Below, one piece after another: positions 23,480 to 35,200 of a DNA stretch of 64,000 bases. Position 1 is the stretch's first letter; the number at the start of each line of letters is the position of its first letter. The position numbers and the translations under genes are program-made. This DNA comes from Trichodelitschia bisporula (lineage: Eukaryota > Ascomycota > Dothideomycetes > Phaeotrichales > Phaeotrichaceae): the NCBI GenBank assembly GCA_010356995.1, contig ML996687.1, forward strand, positions 373,803 to 437,802, written 5' to 3'. Below the pieces are notes generated by a model. It had not been told where the DNA came from. It was given only the letters and a program-made list of their open reading frames with translations, and made no database searches.

Positions 23480-23566
23480 GGCTGCGTGGCTTAATGGTAA
23501 GGCGTCCGATTGCGATTTCCTGTGAGTTGTAATCAAGGGATTGCAAGTTCTGGATCTGCCACGGTC
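23480..23566 (+). pseudogene. Degenerate tRNA-Arg-like sequence
   Basis: This 87-nt stretch begins GGCTGCGTGGCTTAATGGTAAGGCG, a good acceptor and D-arm of an arginine tRNA, and ends with recognisable T-arm and acceptor strands. Acceptor pairing is imperfect (one C-A mismatch, two wobble pairs), the T-loop reads TTCTGGAT instead of TTCGAAT, and the T-stem has a C-A mismatch. The anticodon arm is expanded by about 15 nt: either an intron after a GCG-like anticodon or an insertion. Most differences from a canonical tRNA-Arg are G-to-A or C-to-T transitions. I judge it a decayed copy; a functional intron-bearing tRNA is less likely. Confidence 0.6.
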
Positions 23567-25708
23567 ATAAGGCAATTATCCTTCCGAATGCTGTCGATCA
23601 GGTGAAGTCTAGATCGGTCAGAATGTCAGTTGAACAACACTATCTTAGAGCTCTTTGCTTTTTAATCGGTCAGTATCACCATACGCTGTAGGCCTAACGT
23701 CAGATCCTTTATCCCCGCCATTGAGTGCAAGGAAGAAAGTCAATGAACGCGTGTGCCGTGCACGCGTAACGTGTGAAGTGGAGAAGTCGCCTCGTGTCGC
23801 GAAGTCACATCGCGACCCAATCAGGGTAAATATGTTTCTATCCTAATCCCGAGCCAATGGAAAAATCCTAAGACGGGAACGATTCTCGGGCGCCGGGTCA
23901 TCTCGCAAGTATCCTCACCACCGGTCAGAATTTCAACCGGTAAGGCCCCGCGGCACTGGGGATGTACCGTAATCCAGCCCTTGCCCGCCCACAGCCTCGT
24001 GATCTACACCAGGCACCGGTTCCCATCGGAAAGCAAACCCCTCACGGCCATCACCCATCCCAGTCCCGATCCTCCAGGTACCTTATCGCACCCTCCAACA
24101 TGCAGTAAACACCCAAAGCAGCCTGTCTCCCCCTTCCATCCGCATAAAAAAAAAAGGAATCAACCCCACAATCCTACCCCTCCCCCTCAACCCCACCACG
24201 TGTCCCGCCCCACCCGCACCCAAACGGGCCCCGCGCACGCACCACCCCAAACCCCAAGCTTTACCGGCACCGGCACCGGTACCGTACAGACAGGGCTGAA
24301 TCGCGCACGTCCCCCTCCCGCCCCTAGACGCGGCCAAGGGCGCAGGTCAGGCGCTCGACGCCCCCGCGCTCGCCTTATTCCCCGTTCGGCCAGAATGGGA
24401 AAGACACCGCGGCGAGGCCGAGGGGGTGGGCGCTGCGTGGGCCTGCCGTTGCGGCTCAAGCGAGTGTCACGATGGTTGCGCCCGGGAGGGCGAAAGGGGA
24501 TGTGCCGGTGCCGCAAGGGGATGTGCGACGGGGTTGCGTGCGCCGCGTACCTGCATGCACGGGCGCGTTCCTGCGTGCCCTAGAACTAAGATGCCGTATC
24601 CGAACGCGCGGGGCGGCGCGGCGGGGCTGATGTGATGCGCTGCGATGCGCTGCGACCTGGTGAGCGATCCGTCGCTCTGCCGCCGCAGCCGCCGGTGAAA
24701 TGTGCTCGGGGTCGAGAGTCATGGACGCGGCTGACCGCGCGGTGTGATGGCTCATTGTTCAGCCGCGTGCCAGTGAGGCGCGGGGGGGCGTGTGGGTTTG
24801 GGGTTCAGTGCCCGAAGCCCCCCGGCCGCGCTGCCGGGTCCTGAACAGTCAGTCAGCGCCGGTGAGGTGGAACAGGTCGGAGGGGAAGGGAGGTGGGGAT
24901 GACTCGACTGCGCAGTTGCGGGCGGTGATAGGGTAGGTCGAAGCCGAGTTCATCCGCGCGGCCGGGTTGCCATAGGCTGCGTTCGGTGGAAGGTTGCATC
25001 GTCACGAAGGTCAGGCGGACAGCTTTGGAGGGGCAACTTAGTGAGTGGTAGGTCAATTCTTGTGTTCCATTTTGCTCTCTCGAAGGAGGCTGCGGTTCCG
25101 TGTAGCCTCAATGGGCGTTGCTTCCGCTGGTTATTCCCCAGTACGCTAGATTACAATTGTACGATGATTCTCCATCCCGATGGCCGTTCCGATACATGTA
25201 CAGTGTGGTAGCGTTCCAAAAAAAATATACTATGTCAAAACATGGTCTCCTGTGCTTCGGACCAACCAGCGCCGGCGCTGGTGATCCAACACGGCTGCGA
25301 ACACGCTGAAAACAAAGCTTCCCCAAAATATATATCCTAATCAGACATGGAGAAGTACAAGAGTACGATACTGGGAGCCAAGATTATCCTATGACAAGGA
25401 ATGACGACGGAGGAATGAGGAAGGATGGAGAGAGGGAGAGCCTGATCATGGGATGATAATAAGACAATGGATGGCGGGGAGGGGTAGAGTAAACCAGAGA
25501 GAGAGAGAAATAGCGGAACGTGTGGTTATAAGGGGGGAAGAGATAGTGAAGTCGTTGAGCATGGAACAGCGAGTGGTGGGTGTAAGACGTGAAGAGTCGA
25601 AGAGGTGGTGAAGTGAGAGCATTAAAGAAATGTAGTAGAGCGAGTGGGGGAAAGACCACCCAAATGAAACCAGATATCCGCCCAAACGCAGCAGGCGAGC
25701 CCCAAGGG
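23567..25708. other. Intergenic, no gene seen; GC-rich centre
   Basis: About 2.1 kb. From about 24180 to 24840 it is very G/C-rich, which leaves long open frames on both strands by composition; none has a recognisable domain. From about 25330 to 25630 it is purine-rich on the + strand. The right end is the 3' UTR of the minus-strand gene ending at 25709. Confidence 0.5.
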
Positions 25709-26671
25709 CTACCCAACCGCTCTGATGAACCAGCTTGGAGGCCGCATGGTGACATCCACCATCTGATTCACTTCGGCAAGCTCCTCGTAGGTGAGCATAC
25801 CGCTGTTTCGGGTACTCCAGGCGCCTGGTGTTCCGGTACTCAAGTCGAAGTTGGCAAAAAAAGGGCTCTCATCTATGGCTGTCACGGTACCCGTGACTGG
25901 TCTTGAAGAGTTTGCGCTCCAGTCGGAAAAGCGAGAAGAAAGATGAGGTGGCATCGGATATCCAGGTTGCCAATCATCCTCGCCTTCCTTCTCTTCCTCC
26001 TTCTCCTCCGGCTGCGCAGTGTCGTGTTCCGAATCCTGGTCATGGATGAGATCCGGGACTGAGCCGGGACGCTCGCCGGCCACATCGCCCAACTTCTTCT
26101 TCGTGAACGAGTATAGTCCGTCGGCATACGCCTTGAGGTTAGGGTCCTCGACCCTCCGTCGTGATTCGGATGAGGTGGAAATGAAAGATGGTGCGCTCCG
26201 CGTCGATGTCGGACCATCGTGGGTGTATTCGTTGGCCTTTTCGGTGTCCACCGTCTGTCTCAGCGGCCAGTTGTCGGGTGTTTGGGGATTTCTGCGGGAA
26301 AAGAATGGCGTCTGGATGGCGGTTTCAGCCTCGCTACCAGCCTCAGTGACAGCGCAGTCGGCATCAGGATCGTAGTCGGCCTCATAGCCAGCGTCGAGCG
26401 ACGCAAGCTCCATTTTCCTCAAAGGACTCTGCACACTGCGAGTCGGGAAGGGGTTCGCCACTTCACCTTCGGCGCCGGGGCTGTCCATGGAAAATGGTCG
26501 TCGTCTCCTTGCAGTTGCGCGCTCTGCAGCGGAAAATATGAGACCCGCCTCGATGGCGGAAAAGTTGAAGTCCGGCGTTGCAAGCGTGGGGACCGACTTG
26601 CTCCGCTTGCGGGAGAGAGAGGGACGACTGAAGTGGATGAAGTGCGATTTGGACTTGGTAGATGAGCGCAT
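25709..26671 (-). CDS. Hypothetical Ser-rich, mostly disordered protein
   Basis: A single open frame of 320 residues from the ATG at 26671. The open frame continues upstream to 27208, but that extension has no ATG, is of low complexity and overlaps pyrimidine-rich leader sequence. The N-terminus is basic (MRSSTKSKSHFIHFSRPSLS...). The middle contains DAGYEADYDPDADCAVTEAG and an acidic Glu stretch (EEKEEEKEGEDD). The C-terminal 45 residues look most ordered and conserved-like (TYEELAEVNQMVDVTMRPPS, then WFIRAVG at the end). No signal peptide, membrane segment or known domain. I do not recognise the family. Codon use and frame length support a real gene. Confidence 0.7.
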   Translation of the reverse strand: MRSSTKSKSHFIHFSRPSLSRKRSKSVPTLATPDFNFSAIEAGLIFSAAERATARRRRPFSMDSPGAEGEVANPFPTRSVQSPLRKMELASLDAGYEADYDPDADCAVTEAGSEAETAIQTPFFSRRNPQTPDNWPLRQTVDTEKANEYTHDGPTSTRSAPSFISTSSESRRRVEDPNLKAYADGLYSFTKKKLGDVAGERPGSVPDLIHDQDSEHDTAQPEEKEEEKEGEDDWQPGYPMPPHLSSRFSDWSANSSRPVTGTVTAIDESPFFANFDLSTGTPGAWSTRNSGMLTYEELAEVNQMVDVTMRPPSWFIRAVG

Positions 26672-29600
26672 GGTGTCGTTGAGGCGGTTCGCCGACAGGG
26701 AAATAAATGAGGGACTGATAGTGAGGGAGGGGACACCGCTGCGTGGTGAAGCTAAGATGGAGGGGTGCGACCCCAAATATGATTTATGACGGAGCGGGGG
26801 TGTGGCAGGTGAGTAGTGACCAAAGCTGGAGGCGTAAAGTGGTGTGAGAGTCACACAGAAGCCAAAGTGAGACGGGGCAATCGACGCCGTGTGGGTGTGG
26901 CTCGTGATACCAAAGTACTTTCCGGGGGGTACAGGGCGTTTGTGGGGAAGAAAGAGCGAGTGAATATCGAAATATCGCTTCGACGCACCGATCGGCAAGG
27001 ATGACTGTTGCCAGGCGAAGTGAGGAAGGAAAAAAGCAAAGGTTGATTTGAGAGGGCGAGAGGGCGAGAGGGTGACGATGTATGTGACGGGAGGTGGGAA
27101 AGAGGCGGAGGTGGAGTAGGTGGAGGTGGAGACGGTGGAGATGGTGGAGGAAGAAGAGGAGCAGGATGAGGTACCTAAAAAGGGTATTGGAAGGGAAGAG
27201 AAAGGCAAGAAGAGACGAGGATAGTGTTGGTGTCAAGGCAGCATTGAGTAGGCATAATGGCCGTTTTCGTGCTTGCAAAGACGAACAATAGGCCGGGCAA
27301 GGGTAACTGGGATGCCGACTCCGACACCGACTCCGACTGATCACTACACCCTCACGTTAAATCCTCTCTCTCTTTCTCTCGCGTAAGCCGAGAACCCAGC
27401 AAAGCCGAAAGCCTCCCTTTTGCCTTGCAGGAACTGCACTTATCCTATTCTTACACACCATCCCATACGAATACCCCCCGGTCTGTCTTCTCTCACACCT
27501 CCATCAGAGAGAAAAGGAAAGATACTCGGAAACGAAGCATTGGTCGAACTCCTTTACGTCCTCAAACGTTTCTCTCCCTTGGCACCGATCTGCACCCCCT
27601 TCCTCATCGCCTCCATCGGCGACAACGAGGAAAAACGTCATTCTCGCTTCATTCCTCCACTACCGGCTTCCCGCTAACTTTAGCAAGACGCCAATCGGCA
27701 GACGCCAAACAAGAAAAACGCGAGGGAACAAGCCACCCGCCAACAGTTGGAGCTACCAAGACCACGGCAACCCACCCGCTATTGCATCCTTCAGACGTTT
27801 AATTCCTCCCTACCCGAGCGCGAAGAGAATATTGGGAGCGGAAGGAGGGGCGGCAGAGGAAGCAGGAATATTGTACGAAAGGGAAGAGCCGGAAGGGGAT
27901 TCGTCCGTCCAATCCTCCCGCCCACCCACCACGTCAAGAGCTATGATGCAACGTAAAATAACGAGCATCGGGACCTGCATATTCGCGGGCCAACAAAAAA
28001 GCTGAAGCAGCTTCGCGCGCGCGCGCTGCCGTTGGTCTGCGGCCTGCGGTCGCGTTTGGGCGAGCGCGATGGTTTCACCTGCGCGCTCTTGTTAAAGGTT
28101 GCATTAATGCCACGCACCTCCCCATGGCCACGCATGCCTTTTTCCTCCGCTCATCGTCCAGCGTTCAGCATGACCTGCGCCGTCTCCCATCACGATCGCC
28201 TGATCGACGCCCAATGAGGTCCGTGCCTCCCCTGCGCCACGAGTCGCCTGCAGTGGCACGCCAGGCACGGTACCTTGCCGCTGCTGTCCGCCCGCTTCTG
28301 CACTCCACACTTTTGCTCCACTCCCCAAAAAAAACCCGCCTACCTGACATCAGGGAAACGGGATGGCGCATGTTTGCCGAACTGGTGATGAGAATAACCT
28401 TTTGATGTCTGTGATCGCAACTAAACGGAAGTAAAAACGGCCAAAGGCGCAAAAGGCCAGAAGGCCAGAAGTGCCACTTCCTCCTCGGAAATACTCAGCC
28501 TGACTGAACGTCGCGAACCGCTTACTGATCCTGATCCTTAGGATGCGTCGGAGGGGGGTGGCAAACCTGCACGGCGATTGCCAATCTACGGTACATAAGG
28601 TAAGCTGGGATGCAAGCGAGAGAGAAAAAAAAGTTGTCAGCCGTGTCAACCGCGTTGCTACGAGCTTACCCCTGGTGTGTTGTGCAGGGGAGGCATGGCT
28701 TCCCCCAGAAACCTGATCAAGATTCAAGCCTATCGGTCACCGCTATCGTGCAGCCTCATGCATCTTGCCTTCGAGCCTTATCCTCGATGCTTTGGGCACC
28801 CCTTGCGCACGCATCCTGGAGAAAATCCATCGAATATCAGACCATTCTGAGGCAGTTGCCGTAAGGCTATTCTGACATGTCGCCGTCGCGAGCACAATGT
28901 TTCAATTGCAGTAGTGCTAATCCTCTTGCAAACAGTGATCGACCCCTCTCGTACACTCTCTGACGTCATGATTGGCCGGTGCGCATATCATAAGTAAACC
29001 CCACTCCCCGACCACACCACCGATGCTGAAGTTTGCGGAGGTTCTGCGATTTGAAAACGACGCACATGCGGCTGCATAAACCTGGGGAGTTCCGAGGAAA
29101 CATCAAGACGTGAAACGCCAGCCTTGTCGGTCAGCATCTGACACAGACAGGCCCTCACACACCATCGGATCATCCCCGCGATGAACCCCTTCCCACCTGC
29201 ATGCTGCCAGTTCCCCAAAACAAAACCTGAAAACGGGCTCAACTCTGATCCCCATCGGTTATCCGCTTGCTCCCACTGACAGGCCACCGTATCCTTTCGG
29301 TCATGTCTTCGACAAACATAGAAAAGCTTCCGGCCCACCCAAAGCCACCAGCACAGCCGCACCGCTACCGTACTGTACACTGCCACGTTCCGCCGCCACG
29401 ATGACTGGCGCTAGCCTCACCCCGCGTCCCGCTTGCGACGCCATGGAGCGGTCCATCTAGCCATCTTGGGGAGAAGTCTTGGATTCCATCTCTCGCGTCT
29501 CTCCGCTGCTGTGTCCGCTGACACGCATACCTAACCTCCGGTGCGGCCAAAGACCCACTTGTCTCTTAGACCCCCCCAATGAGCCCGTTGCGGCGCGACC

Positions 29601-29752
29601 ACCAGTCTCAAGCTTACGATAGCGGCATGGCGCTCAAATTCTCTTGACAATTGACTTGAAGAAGCTTCACTACCCTAGAACTACCGTAGTCCCGGTAACT
29701 TGCACGAAGCATTTGCGAGCCGTTTCCTCGCACCTACCGTTAATAATAGCCC

Positions 29753-29766
29753 ATTTCGGCCGAAAT
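29753..29766. other. Perfect 14-nt palindrome ATTTCGGCCGAAAT
   Basis: An isolated self-complementary sequence in an otherwise featureless spacer. It contains CGG and CCG half-sites in head-to-head orientation, the kind bound by Zn2Cys6 dimers, but no promoter is evident nearby, so a role is only a guess. Confidence 0.4.
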
Positions 29767-30100
29767 AATCGCATGGACCGGTAGATCTACAAAGTAGTTC
29801 GTCACGCTTAACGTCACGCCGTAAATACTTCAATTGATTGCCGAATGCGTGTTAGCGCCATCGCTGCCCAACCACCGCCAAAATCGAGAATGTCAAATTC
29901 CTAGAGGAGATCGCTCCGGCGGCCCAAGTGTTCCAGTAGGATATGTGCGATGGTCACACCAGCTCGTATGCCTTAAATCTCCGAAAATCGGATCGTCACC
30001 AGCTCCCGTGCGCTGCTTTTGGACCCTGGAGTACTGTGGTACCCATCCATATCTCGCAAAAGGTTACATCCTCCAATACCTCTCTCTATTCTGCATAAGT

Positions 30101-30440
30101 CATTGAGGAGGGAAAAATGCAAAGAGGACAACGGAATCCGGATAGCCAGGAGTAGGTTTCCCCATTCAAGCATCGGCATTTGCTGGAGCCGGCCGGGCCG
30201 ATATTTCCAATCCTCTGGCTCAAGGCGACAAGGGTCAAAGGCGTTTCAGCATCACGATTTTTTGCGAGAAGTGTGCATTGAGGAGAAGATGATGGCAAAG
30301 CGGACTGTGAGATCGGAACAGCCAGAGCAGAGTTTCCCCATCCAGGCATCGGGATTTGCTGAAGCCGACCGGGCGACAATTTCCAGTCCTCTGGCTCAAG
30401 GCGACAATGGTCAAAGGCGTTTCAGCATCACGATTCTTCG
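30101..30440 (+). repeat. Diverged tandem duplication, period about 175 bp
   Basis: Two head-to-tail copies, the first starting at 30101 and the second at 30276, each opening CATTGAGGAG. The central and right parts are most alike (GTTTCCCCAT, CAAG/CAGGCATCGG, then CTCTGGCTCAAGGCGACAA and GTCAAAGGCGTTTCAGCATC in both), while the left thirds differ more. Similarity is roughly 75-80% by eye. No open frame or terminal motif identifies the source. Confidence 0.9.
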
Positions 30441-30626
30441 GGGGGAGTCTTGAGAACGTTTTTGGTCCTTGTATTTTGTTGTTCTTTGTATGTTTCATGT
30501 CCACCTCCGACGTTCGCATCCCACTCTTCCTCAGGAGATGAGCCTGGAGGGAACATTAGCCGCACAGAGGAGCAGCCATGAATTGAATCGGCATCCTTCG
30601 GACTGATGCCCCGACCGTCCGACTTA

Positions 30627-31806
30627 CTACTCTTCCCTCGCCCTCTGTCTCGCCAGAGAAGCCTTCCCCACACGACTTTCATTCAGCCTCCCGAGCTCCG
30701 CCGAGACCCACTCCCCCACATTCGCCAATTTCATCAAGTCAACTCCCGTCCTGAGCCCCAGGCTCTCAAATAGATAAACAAGCTCCTCCGTAGCCACATT
30801 CCCCGTCGCGCCTGGCGAATAAGGACACCCGCCCAGGCCGGAGACTGCAGAGTCGAACGCGCGAATGCCGGCCTCGAGACCCACGACTGTGTTGACCAGC
30901 GCCTGCCCGTAGGTATCGTGAAAGTGCAGCGCTAGATCCTGCGGCTCGACGCCCGCAGCGCTGAGCGAGCGGAGGAGCTCGCGTGTCCGCGGCGCAGTGC
31001 CCATGCCTGTAGTATCGGCGACGCTGATTTGCGACGCGCCCATCTCGAGAAGGGTAACCGCGAGGTCGGCCACAGCCTTGGGGGACACATCGGGACCCTC
31101 GTAGGGGCAGCCCAACGCGACTGAAATGTATGCTCGCACGGGGATGTTGTTGTCCTTCGCTGTGGCGAAGATAGGCTCGAAGCGCTGGAGGGATTCGGCG
31201 ACTGTGCAGTTTGTGTTTTTCAGCGCGAAAGAGTCAGTTGCCGCAGTGAAGAGAGAGATCTCGTGGTTGGGGAGGGGCGAAGGTGGATCTGGGTTTGACG
31301 GCGCAGCGTTGGAGTCTTGTGGAGAGGTTGATGTGGAGGATGGAGAGTGAGTTGTGTTCGAGGCGTTTAAGGTCGTGAGGTAAGCGTCGAGACCCTTTGA
31401 GTTCGGCACCAGCCATTGATATGTGATATTATCCTCGGCCTGAGGCGGAGTCGAGAGTATATGTTTCAAGATCTCAGACGAATTCGCCATCTACGAGAAT
31501 TAGCTACGCCACATAACTGACGGTTAAGCGTGCCTGCGGCGTCCACTTCGGCGACACGAACGATCCAGCTTCAATGGTACGCAGGCCCGTTTGTGCTAGA
31601 CGCTCCACGAGCTCGATCTTCGTGGCCACCGGTATAACATTCTTCTCATTCTGCAACCCATCCCGCGGTCCTACCTCTATGATGTGAACCTGCTCCCGTT
31701 GGACGGAGTAGCTCCGGCGGCAGGGACGACGGGCGGCAAAGCGAGCGAGGCGGCTGAGACGAAGTGGTGACATGCGTGCCGCCATACTTGATGGGACGGT
31801 AGACAT
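30627..31806 (-). CDS. HMGCL: Hydroxymethylglutaryl-CoA lyase, mitochondrial
   Basis: Two exons, 31806-31534 and 31490-30627, encode 378 residues. The enzyme splits HMG-CoA into acetyl-CoA and acetoacetate, the last step of leucine breakdown. The N-terminus is rich in Arg and Ser without acids, as in a mitochondrial presequence. Family motifs: EVGPRDGLQNE with the catalytic Asp (about residues 44-54), EAGSFVSPKWTPQ, VADTTGMGTA, LHFHDTYGQALVN, and the C-terminal loop GLGGCPYSPGATGN with the active-site Cys. About 35 residues of Ser/Pro/Asn-rich sequence are inserted after GLDAYLTTLNAS, before HEISLFTA. The intron (31533-31491, 43 nt) begins GC instead of GT: this makes the family-standard join WTPQ-MANSSEIL. 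A GT donor 12 nt downstream would leave an intron of only 31 nt. Confidence 0.93.
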
Positions 31807-32217
31807 TAGATACGACAATGAGGATGTATGGGCGTGAAAGGGGATGCTGCGGGCTTTGGTGGTGAGCGGAGGTCATCCGACAGCGGCGCGTAAGCTCGCG
31901 GCTGATGACGCTCTGGCCGTTGTGCGGGCCGGGGACGTGCTCTGCGGGGAAAGGCCGGGGAGACGGCTTGCTTGGCACTGTCTGTGAACTTCTCCCGTCC
32001 ATCGCGACCGTCTCGTCAACTCTGATGCGCGAGAAGCATATCATCCTTTAAGCATCATGTTCAATATATCTGCTTGTCCACTCCTTAAATTCACCGTTGT
32101 AAGGGGCTCATTGGGGAGACCATGAAAGGCCAACTGTTGGCGGAGGACCGATATGGCGAGACTGACATTAGTGCGCTCTATTATTGCGATCAAAATTCTA
32201 CTGAAGGAAAAAGCAAG
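31807..32217. other. Spacer between HMG-CoA lyase start and patatin-protein end
   Basis: Contains the promoter of HMG-CoA lyase and the 3' UTR of the upstream minus-strand gene. An open frame (31646-32044, minus) overlaps the lyase start and has no support. Confidence 0.5.
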
Positions 32218-35200
32218 CTAGCGTGATTCTTTCTCAAGCGCCATGCGGAGCACAAGCGCCTCTAACTCCTTCAGCCTTGCTTCCAACTGCTTCACATCCT
32301 TGCCCCCGGCCGGCTCCTGACCTTCCACCTCCACCTCTTCCTCCCGAAATGGCTGTACATCGATCTGGATCTCCTTCCTGTAGGCTCTACCATGGTGGGC
32401 GCTGGGGGGAAATGCCGAAAGCTTAGAAGGCTGCACTGGCGACCTAGGTCCCTCAGACATTGCCGTTGATATGGTGGAGTACGGCCGGCTGCTGACGGAC
32501 GCGTTGCGTGCTACCGGGAAGCCGTGCAGCGTTTCACCCGAAAATGTACTAGATGTTGGTGAAGTCGGCGAAGTCGGAGCTGGGATACGGGTAGGTGGCG
32601 GCGTTCGCACAATGACCGGCGACCCTGGAAGCTCAGCTGGCAAGGACGTTTTTGAATCCGCAGTGGGCTGCTGCACCAGCGACGCAGTCTCGCCGTCCAA
32701 CAGCTTTGTTCTGTTTGACAGGCTCGATACGATAGAGTTGCTGCGCCCTGACCCACCCGCTTGCCAAGGTTTCGAGGACTTTGAGCGGATGGAGGCGCTG
32801 GAGGAGCCGCTAGAAAGTGTACCACTGGCGGCCTTTCTGGCTGCAAGAGCTCGACGGTGTTCTACGCTACATTAGCTTCAGACCCTGGTATATATCCAGC
32901 TACTCACTCATGGCCTTGGTCTCCTGGATGCCCAAAGATCGTGGAAAGCCACTAATCAGGCATCCTTCGTCCTCATCCAGGAAGAGAAAGGCTTCCACAG
33001 CGGAGAGCTTCGAGGAAAGCGCTACAGTGACATGTGGGAGGACAAAGCGCGAGCGAACAATCATCTCCTCGGTTATTTTTGGTGTAATGTCGAGAATCTG
33101 ATCGTGTTGGCCGGCTGTGCGGATTACGAAGCGTGGCAAAGTCCTGCTTTTCTCCACGAGCAGCTTTCCCAGGTTGCTCAACTCCGTACTCTCATTGGCA
33201 AAACGACACAGCAGGTACCCTGTCACGGTTAATGGGGTTTAGGAAGGTAGAGGGCTAATACCTTTGACAGTACATATTTGATCGATGTTTGTGAAGGAGT
33301 CTCCCTCGGGTTCGAAGTAGAAGAGAGTAGCGATCAGCTTTCTAGCAATACCTTGGATATCCTTTATGTCAATATGAGATCTGATGAGCTGCTTGAGTGA
33401 CTGCATCTGAGAATAGTCGTCCGCTGCTGGCAGGTGAACAAGCGTAGGATTTACACGGACGTAGCGCAGATGTGCTGTAACCGCAGAAATGCTATGGGCG
33501 AAGTCATCTGAAACCATCTGGGCCCGTTTTGGAGATGAAGCTCTCCTATACCCATTTTTCCCCTTCTTTATGCTGCCAAAAACAGAAGAACCCGAAGAAC
33601 TGGCGATGGACCCGTTACTGGAGGAAATTGGTTCGGCTTCGCGGCCTGTCCCAATGGAGATCATAAAGTCTGGAGGCCGGACGCCTTCGCCGTCTGTCCA
33701 GACTAGCTTGCGTTCTTTGTCGGCTACAGTAACTGGATTGATTTGCCAAGTATCCGCAGCTGTGTAAACTTGCCTAGATGGAAGATGATGAAAGGCCTTG
33801 AATAGCCTCGGGGTGGACATTGTAGCCCTCGCACTGTGTCCAGTGTCAGTCGGTGTTCAGGCTTCGCTTTGGAGCACAACTTACGCTTCCCACACTTTCA
33901 TTTCCATGTATTGCTGGCCTGGGCGGCAGAACTTGTAGGGCACTAAAATGGTGAGTAGCTTATTTGGGGAACCGTGGAACGAACGTACACTGCTCTGTTC
34001 CGCGTCGGTTATAGTTAGCAAATACAGCTGGCATCCCAGCCGAAGATGTAGCCGTCACCACCACTTTCGGGCTAAAGGCCGGAGAGGACTCCACGGCCCG
34101 ACCGAAGAGAAGCTGTGATATGTGGAATGTCCCAGTTACGGCAGACTCGAGTGCCTCGGTGTCGTATTTGGATTTGCTGTACGATTCCAGTAAATGGCCG
34201 ATGCCTGGGAGCCCTCGTCCCGGACGCCGGGCATACGCCTGCTTGCATAGGCGCTCAATGTTGTGCGCGCATCGCTCAAGAGACCACCCTTGGGTGGTAA
34301 GCCCGAGAGCAATGAGAGCGCTAGTGCTGTAGAGGGTTAGAGACGGGCTTGACGGGCAAGAGAACTTACTTTGTTCCGACTATCATATCGCAAAATGAGG
34401 ACAATTGCAGTCTCTCGTTCCACTCATTCTCCAGGAGGCGCAGAATCTCGAGTTGAACGACTGCTCGAATGCCGCCACTAGCACAAGTTAGCGAAGGCAT
34501 GACGTCTGACCGATGTACTGACCCGTCAAGCACGAGAATTCTTGAGCCCGCCGCTTCTGGCTTCAGCTTTATGACTGCTGGCTTGTGTTCCGGGAATTCG
34601 TTTCTGTCTAAGGGACACTGATACACCTCCACATGTGAGTCGCCTTTGACGTGCCCGAAGTCTTTGATACAAGCGGTGCACAGTATGTGGCCGCAAGGCA
34701 GTATGTGCTCGGGATGATCAAAAAGACACCCAAGACAAATGGTGTGACAGTAAAAGAACCGCTCACTTCCTCGGAGGGTATGCTGGTACATTGGAAGCAA
34801 CGTTTCTTCGCGATGTATATCGTGCGCAGCAGCCTCTTGGGACTCTCCTTCATTTACACGCTCCGCAAGCCTTGTCATGAGTTCTTGGAGGCGGGTGAAG
34901 ACAGTATGGTGGAACTCTCCGCGATCCTCTTCAAAAGAGAAAGATGAAACGTAGGCTCCAGAGGCAAAAATGGTGCCTGATTTGGTTTGATGGCCTTTTG
35001 ATCCATGGCCGCTTCGGACATTGACGCATTTGGATTTCGCCACCAGTTGTTGTAGGTTACGGTGAGCCGTAATGCCGTCAAGGTGTTGTTGCCACCAAGG
35101 GTACTCTGCACCGTGAGCCATGAACTCACAGGGCCAATGCCGATTGCAGAAGTCTTCGAGCGCAAAATCCAGATGATCAAGGTATTCCGGAAGGATCCTT

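Larger units (their letters stand above)
26672..30626. other. Long intergenic region with one tandem duplication
   Basis: About 4 kb with no recognisable gene. It includes the leader of the unknown gene at its left, purine- and pyrimidine-rich tracts (26980-27700), an alternating GC run at about 28015-28026, a 14-nt perfect palindrome at 29753-29766 and the 175-bp duplication at 30101-30440. Confidence 0.5.

Noticed and set aside
24083-24755. Long overlapping frames on both strands in a GC-rich stretch
   Set aside because: Explained by high GC content; translations are Arg/Pro/Gly/Ala-rich without domain features.
25709-27208. 499-residue reading of the Ser-rich unknown gene
   Set aside because: The upstream part lacks an ATG and is low-complexity; the ATG at 26671 gives the supported 320-residue form.
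28015-28026. Alternating GC run, possible Z-DNA
   Set aside because: Too short and isolated to infer function.
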